From Elysia crispata (Eukaryota; Mollusca; Gastropoda; Plakobranchidae), in NCBI GenBank assembly GCA_033675545.1, contig JAWDGP010003382.1, forward strand, positions 151,001 through 215,000: a stretch of 64,000 nucleotides of DNA, given 5' to 3'. The notes under the pieces are model-generated. The model saw only the letters and a program-made list of their open reading frames with translations, was not told the origin of the DNA and did not search any database. The translations under genes were made by a program, and so were the position numbers. Position 1 is the first letter of the stretch, and the number at the start of each line of letters is the position of its first letter. Shown in pieces: positions 1 to 11,960 of this stretch.

Positions 1-633
1 TCATCTCATACACAAACAGCCTTTGACATAAAGCATGACAAAGATCATTATCACAGACAGGATGAAACATTCCATACCCTTGTTTATCATGTCATACACA
101 AACAGCCTTTGACATAAAGCATGACAAAGAGCGTTATCTTAGGTAATGAATTATTTCATAGTCATACATTACATGTCTAGCAAGTTGTGGATTCTTAAGT
201 TTCATCACATTTGAGGCATGTTTACCCATGTATAGTTTGTTGTTAACCAATTTCTGTAATGAAAAGTTTTACTCAAATTTTTTTTTGCTTTTATTCACAT
301 CTCTTTTTTCTTAACCCTGGGGACTAGTCTGCCTTTTTCTTTTCTGCACTGGTACACTTTAATCAAAACGTTGAATATAATACTTACTATAAACGATCTA
401 AACGAAGACTTCTTCCCTGAGAATTAACCATATCTTAATTGAGAGGTTTCAATGTATCTATGTATGCCTCCCTTCTATATTGATCTTTTTATTTAATAAC
501 CTTGTAGCGAATCCTGTATGGAACTTTGTTTATTTAATGCAGTGAAGAGAACCTGATCATCTTTCATCATCCTTCATATATATCCACTTTATTTTGTGAT
601 TATTTAACAAAACTTTGTGTGGATATATTTCAG
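1..633. other. Upstream/intronic sequence of ECHDC3 with a short direct repeat
   Basis: This AT-rich stretch ends in the splice acceptor of the first visible ECHDC3 exon, so it is most likely intron; I see no exon in it. A unit of about 38 bp (beginning TCATACACAAACAGCC) occurs at about 6 and again at 92, an 86-bp offset, which is an old local tandem duplication. Confidence 0.6.
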
Positions 634-3600
634 ACACCAGAAACAGGGACAGACTACCATGAGGAGGTTTTTTCTACCTGCACATCTGTGATGAACCTGA
701 TACAGGTATTAATGCTTTTTTTACTGGTAATGTCAAAACAAATTTGTGCAAATCTGTTAAATCTCCTTGGACCGATTTAGGGAGTCTTTTATCTTGTTCG
801 CCTGAAACTGCTCTCATAAAATTGAGACTGGATCTTTTCCCTTCATTTAAATGGATGGGGGCCTGTATGAGATCATTAAAAATAAAATGAAACTTCTTGT
901 TACTTGCAACTTTAATGCAAGGGAACTAAATACAAAAAAATTGTTCGTTTGTGCTCACTGGGATTATCATTCCCCTAACTTTATCGATATACAAACTTAA
1001 TGTAGAATCCTATTGGTTAAATTCTTATGAGATGCCAAAACATAGTCAATTTTGATATATCTAAGGGTTCAATTTGTTCCGCTGATTAGTAGTTTCACTT
1101 ATTTGGATTCCATCGATTACAGATGTGGAAAAATTACTTCCCTTTGTTTGATGTTTTTTATTCTAACCTCTTCACATCACCATCACCATTATACATGCCA
1201 AATACAGCTTTTCATTACATCATTTTCTTTTTTTCTTTCTCATTTGTTAAATTCATTTTCCACCTTTTTTCATGTTTTTGTTCATGCTTAACTTTGACAA
1301 ATTTCATGATTAGAGATTTGTTTATTGTCCAAAGTATCGTCAATATGCAGATTAAAAAAAAAAGACATGAAATTGTGAGTGTCAGAATAATTGCATTTTT
1401 TTTCAGGATCTTGAAGTGCCTGTCATTGCTCAAGTCAATGGTGAGTAATTTTGCTGAAACAATGGCAAAAAACCCAAATGTATAGCAGTTTGTAAGGAGA
1501 AGAGATTCTGTTCTAAGGGGCAAATATGTAAAACAGTGTAACCAGATATAACCAAGAGCATATCAGCCAAAGACTCAGACTATAGCATTTGATAGTTCAT
1601 CATGATTTTGGTACTACTTTTTTCTAAATGATACTGTACAATAGGCATTTACAGTACACTCATCTTGAACTTCAGAGTACTTGTTGAAAAATATGTTTAT
1701 TCTAACAAATTTTCAAGTCAGTTATGATAATAAAGAATATGTTGAAATGTTGAGCTTGTCTAAGAAAATAATAATCCTGATATGTTTTTGTTCCCCTTTT
1801 CTTGTTATAAAACAGGCAGTGCCAGAAGTCAATAGCAGATGTCATTTTGAAGGTTTTTATCTTTTAAAAAAAATCTTTACATAATTATATGTGTATATGT
1901 TTTTATCTTTTGACAGGTCTAGCCACAGCTGCTGGATGCCAGCTTGTAGCTTCTTGTGACATCGCTGTTGCTTCTGCAAACTCACAATTTGCTACCCCAG
2001 GGTAAGCCAGTTGAAGAACCGCTTTGGGTGGTATTCTAAAAGCACATGAAGAATTTGAAGATTTAAAGATCACAATGATATCAATACATGATTTGAATTC
2101 AGACTTGATGCTAGACTGTTGCATACTTCCCTGTTCACTGTAAGTTAGTAATTGTTCATCATTTTATGTAGATAGAATAAGGCAACAGTTTGGAACAAAA
2201 ATTGTTCTCCTGCAGAAACACCACATTTGGTTTAATTTTCACCTGGATTCAATCTTTTTGACTGCATAGTCATTAATCTGTAATTAGAGTTTTGTCTGTA
2301 GCTCCGATAGTTATGAAACCAGGAAATGGAAATGGGATTTTGCCTTATTTTTTCCCTCTAAGTATTCATCACAGTACTGCCAATGCCAGAGAATATTTAT
2401 CAATGAGTTGTAAAAATATTAACCTTGTCATAACAGCTTTCCATAATACAACTCAGCTCTAGAAACGCGTATTAATTTGAACAATATTTTTTTTATTGCT
2501 AGATTGGTGAAATCACATGACTCATTACAAATCACCAAGACATTTTGAAGGACAAAATGGTACTTTAATAAATAGCTACAAATGAAGTAATTTCAACATG
2601 CAAATTTTTTTTTTTTAATTTTATCTTTTCTCCGTAATTTATTTGTTTAAACAAGTTTTTTTTCTTCAATTTGTTTATTTTGCCACTCTTCTCAGAGTGA
2701 ACGTCGGTCTGTTCTGTACGACTCCTGGTGTTGCAGTTGGTCGTTCTGTACCCAGAAAAGTAGCCATGGAAATGCTGTTTACAGGATATCCAATTTCAGC
2801 ACAAGGTAGGTGAAAAGCAAGATAAATTATATTATTCAAACATAATTGTCTTTTTATCTCAAATTGAATTTCAGATCTTTTTACATAACTTTTGTTTTAT
2901 CTGACCAATTTTAATTATTTTATTTCTTTTAACTGGGTGATTTAGGGTTCAAATCCTTTCTGGGTCATCTGGGGATTGGATAAGATCTTCCCTGACCAAC
3001 TTTGTCCTCATAGCCTCACTGAGTGTGGAGGTTACAGCATCATTGCACTTTGTGAGGTGAAAGTTAGCAATCCCATTTACCTTCTGTAAGCACTAATTGC
3101 TACCCTAAAAGGCAAAATGCCTAAAGAGAGTTCACAATAAAAAACCAACCATCCAGTAAGCAATTTTTTTTTTTCTATTTCAATGCCATATCTTCTATTA
3201 TTTTAAATTTTATATGTATCTATGGCATTCACAGATGCTTTGCTTCATGGTCTGATCAGTAAGGTTGTCCCAGAAGAGGATGTTGAGAAAGAGGTGAGGC
3301 AAAACAAGGGAATGCCTAGTAGTATTAACTTGGCATTGCCCGTTCTGAAATACACTTTTTTAAAGTTTTCCTGAGAATAAAAACTTCCCTTTATAAATGT
3401 ACATAGATGTGTTGGACTATTAAGGAGACAAGTTGATTTTTCTTAATAATTTTATTCACTCTTATGAAGTTTGAGGCTGTTAAGATAAAACCACTTCTGA
3501 AAATATGGATTATAATGTCATGTAATGATTATTTAAAAATGAGGATATTTTTTGCATTTTACTGTAAAATATGATATTTCAATTTCTTCTCTTAAGGACA

Positions 3601-5662
3601 TCAAACATAATTTTCATAGCGATTTGTCTTTTTAGATTTGATTATTTGCTAACATTCATGAAAAAAATATAGTATAAAAGCAATCTAATAACTCAAATCA
3701 TAAAATCATAAAGAGTTTGCTGTTTATTGAATTTGTGCAAGCTACATAATTTTTTCAGCTAAAGCAGTTGAGGAGATGTTACTGTTAGCATTTTCCAGGA
3801 CCATTTACACTTTTTTTGCTTTGTCATTAATTTTTATTTATTGCAGCTAGTGAGTACTGTATAAATTTGTGTAGCGGCACCACAAAATGAGGTGTTTTGC
3901 GGCAGACCACTACTTAGGAAAATGTCATTTTTCTAAAGAAGGCTTGAAATCCTTGCTATTTAAAGTGCATTTACTTCTGGAACAATATGAAAGTTAAAAA
4001 TTACAGCTGTATAAAAAGCATAAATTTTAAGCTTTCTGTTGGAAAATTGCGTTTTCCCAAAAATTTTTCTGAGGCAAAATGTCTCATTTTGTGGTGTTGC
4101 TACACATTTATACTCTGAAACATTTTTAGCCAATCAAAAAAAAAAAATGTTTCCATAAGATTATTCAAATGTGTCAAGGCATTTAGATATAGAGTACACC
4201 TCGAATCCAACAAATTCAGATTCAACGAACACTTTGCATTCAATAACACTTAGAGTAAAATCCCCATTTTTTTCTCTTCTTTGACTCTCTCAAAATACCT
4301 TGCATCAGACTAACTAATCTCAGATCGGTCCTCGGGTTCAGCGAACTACAATTAACGGCAAGTCCCCTATAGAATGCTTTTCTACTTAGAAACTATGTAG
4401 TTGAAATTGAATCAAAAAGTTTCCTGTCGGCTGTTAAGAAATGCTTGAAGTGTAAAGGTGTTGGGCACCCAGGGTGTAGGCTACATTATGCGATAGTAAT
4501 ACTACGGGTTGGTGAGAGCAAAGTATTGATATGCAGAGAGAAGATAGTAAAAAGAGAGGAGTAAAGGGGTAGGGAGCGGCAGCCAATACATGGGGAGATC
4601 ATGATACAGGATCAAAGAGCCAAAGTGGTCATAACTTGGGCAATGGTGGGATGGATAAAGAGTGGTTTTATAGTCATGTAGTTAGTTCATAAAGTCAAGG
4701 GAGATAATTATGTGATGATTTCACTTTGGTTGGTTACCTCCCTAGTTCATTGCCTTGTCATGGCTCCAACTCCAAGGAATCTTGCATTCAAAGAAATTTT
4801 AAAAATGATTGAACTAGTTTGTTAAGTCCGAGGTGTACTACATATTAGTATTCATATTGTATATCACTTTGAATACTTTTCTTAGATAAATCTGATCAAA
4901 GATATTCGACAAACTTTTAAAATGGACACATGTTGACAGATTGGTATAACTAAGTATTTGATTTCAAACTGCTATTTGCTTTTTTTTTTTTCAGACTATG
5001 AAAATTGCTGAACGAATTTGTGAGACTAGCAAACAAGTAACAGCTTTAGGGAAAGCAACTTTTTATGCTCAAATGTCTCTTGAGAGGAGAAATGCATATA
5101 GGTGATCTTTAGCTCATTTAGTTCCAACATTATCTTCGTAAATTACTACAACTCATAAATCTGAATAAACATTAGAAGTTAATGCTGTAATATCAAACAG
5201 AGAAATATCATAATAATAGTAATGATCATATGGAATTTCAGTTTGTTTGTTTGGGTTTTTTTTTATATATATAATTTTGTAAATAATAAAGAAAAGAAAA
5301 TTCCAAGCTCATTTTATTCCTACATCTAGAATAAAATGGATATATATATATACATATTCTAGTGTCATTCACATTTTGTAGAGCCAATAGATTTAGCAGT
5401 TAGATTATGAACCTTTCAACTAATGAACAAATTCATTATTTGAGGTATAAACTGAAGAGATTTTGCAGTATTCTTTTCATTACCATTTCTATGAAATTTC
5501 CTTGGAATGCAACTTTGTATTTTAAAATTGTTGTCATTTATTTTATTTATCCTCAGATTGGCTGAAAAAACAATGGTGGACAATCTTACTCTTCAGGATG
5601 GCAAGGAAGGTATCAGTGCCTTTATCCAGAAGCGTAAACCAGTTTGGGATAGCGAAAATTGA
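634..5662 (+). CDS. ECHDC3: ECHDC3, enoyl-CoA hydratase domain-containing protein 3, mitochondrial (3' part)
   Basis: Seven exons join in phase: 634-705, 1407-1440, 1917-2001, 2696-2805, 3235-3293, 4995-5101 and 5557-5662. They encode the last 190 residues; human ECHDC3 is about 300, so the transit peptide and first oxyanion-hole segment (the SSGHDLKE region) lie upstream of the window. Visible family signatures are [20 protein letters not shown] (second oxyanion hole), [52 protein letters not shown] and the C-terminal [11 protein letters not shown]. The two glutamates used for hydration in true enoyl-CoA hydratases are Gln (GCQLV) and Gly (ATPGV) here, as in vertebrate ECHDC3, so hydratase activity is not expected. 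The vertebrate protein is mitochondrial and linked to lipid metabolism and insulin sensitivity; its reaction is unknown. All introns are GT-AG and no internal stop is seen. The call is firm as to family; the 5' end is missing. Confidence 0.95.
3852..4115. mobile_element. Foldback MITE with long terminal inverted repeats, in ECHDC3 intron
   Basis: The left end carries TGTGTAGCGGCACCACAAAA (about 3868-3887). The right end carries its near-perfect inverse, TTTTGTGGTGTTGCTACACA. Similarity extends outward to GAGTA...TATAAAT and inward to TTTTGC..CAGA, giving inverted repeats of roughly 45-50 bp around a 160-bp AT-rich core with no coding capacity. It is a non-autonomous DNA transposon relic. I could not assign the superfamily because no clean target-site duplication is visible. 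Confidence 0.75.
4193..4839. mobile_element. MITE, pogo/Tigger-like (AGTACACCTCG ends), in ECHDC3 intron
   Basis: The left end AGTACACCTCG(aatccaacaaa) is matched by an inverted right end, (tttgttaagtc)CGAGGTGTACT. Internal phrases such as CCTCGGGTTCAGCGAAC recur in the element at 7252-8240. The element has no coding capacity and is about 0.65 kb long. It belongs with the other CAGTGAACCTCG-ended copies in this window; that end sequence resembles pogo/Tigger transposons, but the class assignment is inference. Confidence 0.65.
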
Positions 5663-6395
5663 TTTTTGGCTGGAAGTTAATTGTATCTTGTGCAATTTAT
5701 CAGCTGGGAGCCCTAAGAGCCACTAGGTGTTTTTTTTTTTTAATTGTAAATCTGTTTGTGTTAACTTCTGGACAATATAAAGAATATCAAATGTTTCACA
5801 TGACCACAGGGGTTTAGGAAAGTTTATACTTGATGACTTTATTTTGTCTGAGAAATGTGCATTTTTTTTCTTTTTTTTTTTGTAATTTATAGTAACAAAC
5901 TTTTTTACTTGGAAAATGACAAATCAAATTTGAATTTATGATGAATGTTTTATAATTATTGAAATCTGGCAATCTTCCTTCAAACTACTGTGAGTCTCAG
6001 TTGTCATGAAAACTTTATTTTCAGCTTTAGCTGTAAAGTTTGTGGGAAAGAATACTTTCTCCCACTTAATTCAAGTGACTAATCATGTTGAAAAAAAAAA
6101 AAGCAGAGAAAAACAAATTACAGTTGTTATAGGTATAACTTACCCAATTGTCCCCAAATTTGCTTTAACCAAAAATGTATTATCCTATAAAGCATGAGCA
6201 TATGAAACTTAAGGTTTTGGGTTTATTAGGTATAGCATTTACAAATTGATGTAACATACATGCATTTATTTTTATCACTGATGAAAATTTTCAAGGTGAC
6301 TGTGATGGCATATATATATATATTTAATGAGTCGTACATTACATATATGATTAATTGTTCATTATTGTGACAATCTGTTGCCCCAACTGTTGACC

Positions 6396-6401
6396 AATAA
6401 A
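6396..6401 (+). promoter_or_regulatory. Candidate poly(A) signal of ECHDC3 (AATAAA)
   Basis: A canonical AATAAA hexamer sits 734 bp after the stop codon, followed by a T-rich stretch (CCTTTATTTTTAATTAATC) that could be the downstream element. It is the first canonical hexamer I noticed in this 3' UTR. Confidence 0.4.
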
Positions 6402-7251
6402 AAGCCTTTATTTTTAATTAATCCCAGACTGGCTTCACAGATTTTTGCTCCTCTTTATGTATGTGCCTGCATCTAAATATAATATTGTCAGCTGACCTTT
6501 TTGGTATTACTTACTTAGTGCTTATGTCTGGGAAGATTGATTCAAACTATTTTGACTTAAGTTTTGTTACTGAACATGTTCTTTCTACAGATGATGGACT
6601 TGTGATGAAAGGTACACATATTCAAAGATGAAAGCTAAGTCAGCTTATAAAGTGGAATTATGACACATTGAGTTTTGAAAACTCATTGCATCATGATGCA
6701 AAATGAATTTTCTAGTTTTAAAGGGTGTGAAAAATTTTTATTGATAGCATACAGGTGGCAAGAGATATTTTCTCGTGGTCATTAAAGAGAATTATCAAAT
6801 ACAACTGCTCATTTTATACCTTGAATAACGTGTAACTCCAAACAGTTCTGAGTGACTTATGCCTGAATTGTCTTCAGAAATGCATCACAAAAAAACAATG
6901 GAGGATTTGTGCTTTTGTGTGTGCATGTATAAGAAAGATAGAGGAAGAGACAAGGAAGTGAACACTATGTGGTGGATATTAAATATGATGGCTGCTTCTT
7001 CTCATTACCACACAATCAAAAATATATATTGCAAAATTTTGGTACAAAAGAAGAGACCAGAAAAAACTTGTATTTCAAAAGAACTTATTTTATTATCCCA
7101 CTGAGACCTTGTAACAAAATATGTTTTTTTTAGTCTTAAAACTTTCTCTAACAACAGAAGTTTCAAGATCTACAACCAACATTTACCTTGAGGTCAACAA
7201 GGTGTTTGTTGATGATTTTGCCCATAATTATCTTGTCATCAAAACTATATA

Positions 7252-8240
7252 CAGTGAACCTCGACAAATTAACCTTGGATCCAACAAGTGTCAAATTTAC
7301 CAACCTTGGGTTAAGCAAGATGAAACAAGGCTGTATTGGGCCTCAATAGAAGAACATAACCACATTAAAAGTTACCGTGTACACTTTTTTTTTGACTGGG
7401 CGGCAATAAAAATTAGATCCACATGCAAAGACCATAAAATGTCCACAAGCATGTGCGATTGAAGGTGTGTGGACGGATGTATCGACGAGAAGGGAAGGGC
7501 CAGTAAGACAGTAAGATGGAGAAAACAAAGCCACCTGGGCACTCCAGACCTAGTGTTACTGCTAGATGCAAGGCATCGCAGCAGAAAACAAAGAAGAGAT
7601 AGAGAGGGTAGGGGGGTGCGCAGTGGAGGGAAGGGAAAGGGGGGGGGGGGGGGTTATAGTGTGTGCAGTTATCTAGGATTTAAGGTCCGGAGAGTGAAAG
7701 GGGGCATGCTTACACAAGATCAAAACAGTCATGTTGATCTGATTACATGAGAGAGAGAGAGAGAGACCAACAAATGTGCAAAGACAATGAGAAAAGTAGC
7801 GAGGCATAGTGACGAAGTGAAGATCTCGGCAAAGAAGGAAACAAGTTGGTTCTTTGGTTTTTTTAAAATTAGGTTGAGACTGAGACTAGTGAGAGAAATA
7901 CATTGCATTGTAGATAGAGATAGAGACAGAGAGAGAGAGGAGGGGGGGGAGGGGAAAGGGGGTAGGAAGAGTTGTTTTAAAAACAAATGTGTTTTAAAGA
8001 AGCAAGACATTAATTTTAAAAAGATGCGAAACAAAACTTTACTTCCTCAACACTTGGCCAGGTCCGTTCATTTGGTTGAGCAATACGGGACAGTAACTTA
8101 TTAAAAGTTTAGCGTTGGGTAGTTTCTCTCCCTTGAAGACATTTTTTTTTTAATTTAAAAGTTATCTTTTATCCAACGAGACCTCGGGTTCAACGAGGAA
8201 ACGCTGTCAGACCCGACTATCTCGTTATATGCAAGGTTTA
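7252..8240. mobile_element. Non-autonomous pogo/Tigger-like element (CAGTGAACCTCG end)
   Basis: It starts TATA|CAGTGAACCTCG and ends, read inward from the right, TATA|CATTAAACCTTG, so the flanks share a TA-type target. The interior contains GACCTCGGGTTCAACGAGG, matching the element at 4193-4839, plus a 15-bp poly-G run (7639-7653) and purine tracts (7748-7767, 7917-7970). It has no transposase frame. The ends have diverged, so the copy is old. Confidence 0.55.
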
Positions 8241-8484
8241 ATGTATATATATCAACCCTTACCCATACTCCCCCCCTCCCCTCCTCTCTCTCTCTCTCTG
8301 CATATTTTTGCTTTGACGCATTCCACATCCCCACTCTTTTTCAAACATACACTCACAGTCATATTATCAGCCGTTGGTAAACTTTGACCTTCTGATTTAA
8401 TCACATCATCTTTCTTTTAATGTTCTATCTCAATCAGTTCCCTCTTTCAACCTCAAGGCCTCACTCGACCATCTTCTCTCTTGG

Positions 8485-11111
8485 TCAGCTCAGGGATGTG
8501 AATTTGAAGATGTGAATGTCAGGGCTACTCAGCTCTGGGTGATGTTCACTCATGGGTATCTCCGACGCTGAGAAATGCTCACTTATAAGCTGCAAACAAA
8601 ATGAAATTGAATTTGTGTCCTAAGTTTTGTAAGAAATTTGTAATGTTAGCCCTTTAAAATCTTCTGAAAGCCAATAAATTAATAATACAATCTGCAAGGT
8701 AAGTGACACTTTTGCAGATGAAACTACCAATTTTTATTTTACAAACCTTTGATTTTTTTTTCTTCTTTTACATATGTCCATCCATAAACTCTTTCGCATA
8801 CATGTATTTCCCAGTTGGAGTCTAGATTTTTTTTTAAACTAAAAGATGCTTGATTGATCTGTTCAGAGCATTAAAACAAAAAACATTGTCTAGCTTTTAC
8901 CATCCTAATCAAATTAGATACTGTAATAAGTGCGAATGTAAAAAATGATTTTCTCTTTATTGCAATTTTTATAAAGATCACAGCACTTTATTTTGCTGAT
9001 AAGTTGATTAATTCATGCATGTTTTGACAAAAACTGCATCTCAACTAGATGTGTTTTATGCTACAAACAGAAGATTTACCTTGAAAAATTGAGACTGTAA
9101 TGCTTCTTTGTTTCCAAGCTCTCTTTCCTCATAGCTGCACAAAACTGTTGTTTTACTTGATGACAGGCAAACAATAGTATCAACCAAATGCTTCACAGAC
9201 TGGAAATTAAATTAAAGCACATAGTGATGTGATGATATTGACACTTCAAGAACAACTAAAAACAGAAATGTCCACAGTAAGGAACAGGAGTGTTACCCCT
9301 TGGCATTTAGATCATCAGCTAAATACAGGTTGGGCTATGACACTTTATGCTGGGCTAAAATCTGAAGCATGTGAGAAGAATTAGGCTTCTAATCAACTTC
9401 TAATAAACCGAGATCAGGCAATGTTTTCTTTTTTTTTTACATTTTTTTTTTAATGTAAAGGTGTATTTTTTTTTTTTTTTTCGCATATCTTGACTTTATC
9501 AAACAGAAGAATACAGAAACAAATGAAGGTCTCATAAAATTTTCACAAATACATATTAATCAGGCCTAAAAAGTGTAAACCTGCCCTGATTTCAATATCT
9601 TAAGTTAGAGGTAATGTAAAATATGTACTTACTTCATCGTAATAAACACAATCTGCTAGCATTATATAGTCTAGACCATTATTGAAGGCTGTTTCCTTCA
9701 GATGATTCATTTGCACAACATCTCCCCACTCCAGTGGTGCAGCCTGACAAGATCCAGATAATTTTTCCTTGTTTTTGTCTATGTTTTGCTGCATCAATGG
9801 CACCAACTCAGGTAGATCACTTACAAAAGAATCAGCTCTGCAATATCAAAGGGAATCTTGAAACATTTTCTAAGCAAAAAGTTTCAATCCATTTAAGTTG
9901 TACAGTTGCATATTCTATGTAGAAAGAAACAACGTACAAACAAAACAAAAAACAAAAGAGAGATAAGACAAAAGCATCTCTTATGTCAACAGGACTATGT
10001 GAAATCTTGAAAATACATCAGTGACCAGCCAGATGTCTGGACTTACCTGTCAACATTATTTTCCGTGCACCTTCAATAATTAATTTTATTGATACTCCCT
10101 TCCGTGAGAAATAATTTTACAAACTATAAGCTTCCCTTTTCTGCTCCATATTTTCCAAAGTTTCACAATATGCACTCTCAATAAAAAGCAAACAAACCAA
10201 CAAACCCTGTGCTATGAAACTTAACTTCCTTGCAGCCCAATTCCCCTCTCCTCCCCACCCACCCCGCAAAAAAAAAATACAGTGTATAAACATGTATATA
10301 TATTCAAACATATAATTTACATTTATGCCTACCTATTTGAATCACTTTTTTTCCTTCATTGTTTACAACATTGGTGGTAAATGTAATGCACTTTTGGTTC
10401 GAAATAATTCCAAATTAAGGTGCACATTTAGGAATGTGTAGCTTAAACATTACTGAAATTTTTGGGAGTAATAGTAATAACCAAACTGGAAAGTATGATA
10501 AGAGTGGTTTATTCACTTAAAAATTAACTTTAACATGTTTGTTCAGAGGGAGAAGTAAGAATGGTGTGGGACTGCAATTTGTTTACTCAATTTAAGGTTT
10601 TTGCAGCTTTTAAATAAAGGATTTGAAAAAAAAAAATAAAAAAAAACTTTATCAAAAAAAAAAAATTCATCGGATAGTGAGAAAAAAAGACAATACTACT
10701 GGACAATTTATAATTTTGTAAATTTGTAAAATATTTACAAATAATCTATAAGTTTGAACCTGCTCATCTTCATTTGTGAATGCAGTCCGAGAGATGTTTC
10801 TAGATATATATCCTGTTTGAATCATAAAAATAAATATAATTTTGAATCCAATAACAAGAGTAGACCGCTTACCCTAAGGTTGCAGCCACCAGTCCAACTG
10901 CCCCAGTGCCTGCTCCTAATTCGAGAACTGTCTGATGGCCTAAGTTTAAAAGACCTTTTCTTTGGCAATGATCCAGATAGGCACAAAGGACAAGAGCGGC
11001 ATCCCACACGACACAGCCTACATCTCCTGTTTCTGATTGCAAAAAATTTAGCTCCACACCAGAGGACAACTCAAAATCACGGCCATATAGTTTTGAAAGG
11101 TCCACTGCCAT
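8485..11111 (-). CDS. VCPKMT: VCPKMT (METTL21D), VCP/p97 lysine N-methyltransferase
   Basis: Four minus-strand exons join in phase: 11111-10873, 9837-9633, 9199-9080 and 8589-8485 (stop). The product is 222 residues; human VCPKMT is 229. Landmarks: GCVVWDAALVL (residues 32-42) before the SAM-binding glycine motif TVLELGAGTGAVGL (61-74), ATLGADSFVSDLPELV (77-92, acidic post-I motif), and DYIMLADCVYYDE (136-148), the DCxYY signature of the METTL21 group. SEHFSASEIP and SPDIHIFKF near the end match the family C-terminus. In mammals the enzyme trimethylates one lysine of the AAA ATPase VCP/p97 in the cytosol. I chose the ATG at 11111 because it gives the human length before GCVVWD; the frame stays open to an ATG at 11186, which would add 25 residues. 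All catalytic motifs are present and no breaks are seen. The neighbouring KICS2 is divergent. Confidence 0.95.
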
Positions 11112-11219
11112 TTCAACCTTTAAGGCATCAACATGTACAGTCTTTAAGACGCAATATTTCCCATTAACAATAAGATAAATACTCAATTAACAATGATTGA
11201 AACCAAAATTAGTTTTCAG

Positions 11220-11960
11220 TATATAGATCCAAACCTAGATCTAATTTGATCTAGATCTAGACTAGATCTATGTCTTTTTTTTTTAATCCATAGGGGATGC
11301 CTACTTCCAGTTCAACAATGAAAAAAAATCTTATAATTTAAAAAAAAAAATTATAGGACTCTATGCGAAAATCAACATCTCACTTTTTTTTAAACAATAG
11401 GTCTAAATCGTGTAACACTGATGCATAAAATGACAAGTGAATAAAAGATCGTTCAACCGTACAGCCTAGAATATTATCTGCTTCACAAGTTACTACTACT
11501 AGATTTAGCATCTAGTTTCACTTTGGTACAACAGAACAGTCACTGTTGACCATATAATTATTTTGAGTGATCTCCCCTTTGTTGGCTGTTGAAGACACTG
11601 ACAAGTCTTTCACTCCACAATAATTAAAATACTTATACTGAACGGATGAGTGGTTTCTTCAAATTCAATACTGTGGAGGCTACAGTGGATATTTCAAATT
11701 AAGAAACAAAATCAAATCACGTTGAACCAGGGGGTGGATTCACTGGTAACATTTTATTCTACTCTCATGTAAGTGAACTCAAAAAGTCAAAAGACGTGAT
11801 GGATCAATGATTCTAGTAGATCTAGATCTAGATCTAGATCTATCTAGGTCTAGGTCTAGCTTCTAGCTCATAAGGCTAGATAGATTTAAAACCTGTAAAT
11901 CTAGAGGTAGAATCTAGAATCTAGACCCAGATATAGAATCTAGAATCCAATAATTTTAGA
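11220..11960. repeat. Patches of TCTAGATC-type simple repeat
   Basis: AGATCTAGATCTAG-like 6-mers recur in clusters, notably 11240-11270, 11816-11880 and 11890-11945, with variants TCTAGGTC and AATCTAGA. Similar clusters occur at 47150-47660 and 54300-54560. The unit is palindromic (TCTAGA, AGATCT), so single strands could fold. Confidence 0.7.

Larger units (their letters stand above)
5663..8484. other. Convergent intergenic region between ECHDC3 and VCPKMT
   Basis: This holds the 3' UTR of ECHDC3 (to a poly(A) signal near 6396), AT-rich sequence, and the MITE at 7252-8240. The 3' UTR of VCPKMT must occupy the right edge. I found no further exon; open frames in 6859-8104 have no family resemblance and mostly lie inside the MITE and its purine tracts. 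Confidence 0.6.

Noticed and set aside
7121-8104. Several open frames of 60-113 codons on both strands
   Set aside because: They lie in or at the edge of the MITE at 7252-8240 and purine tracts, and match no family.
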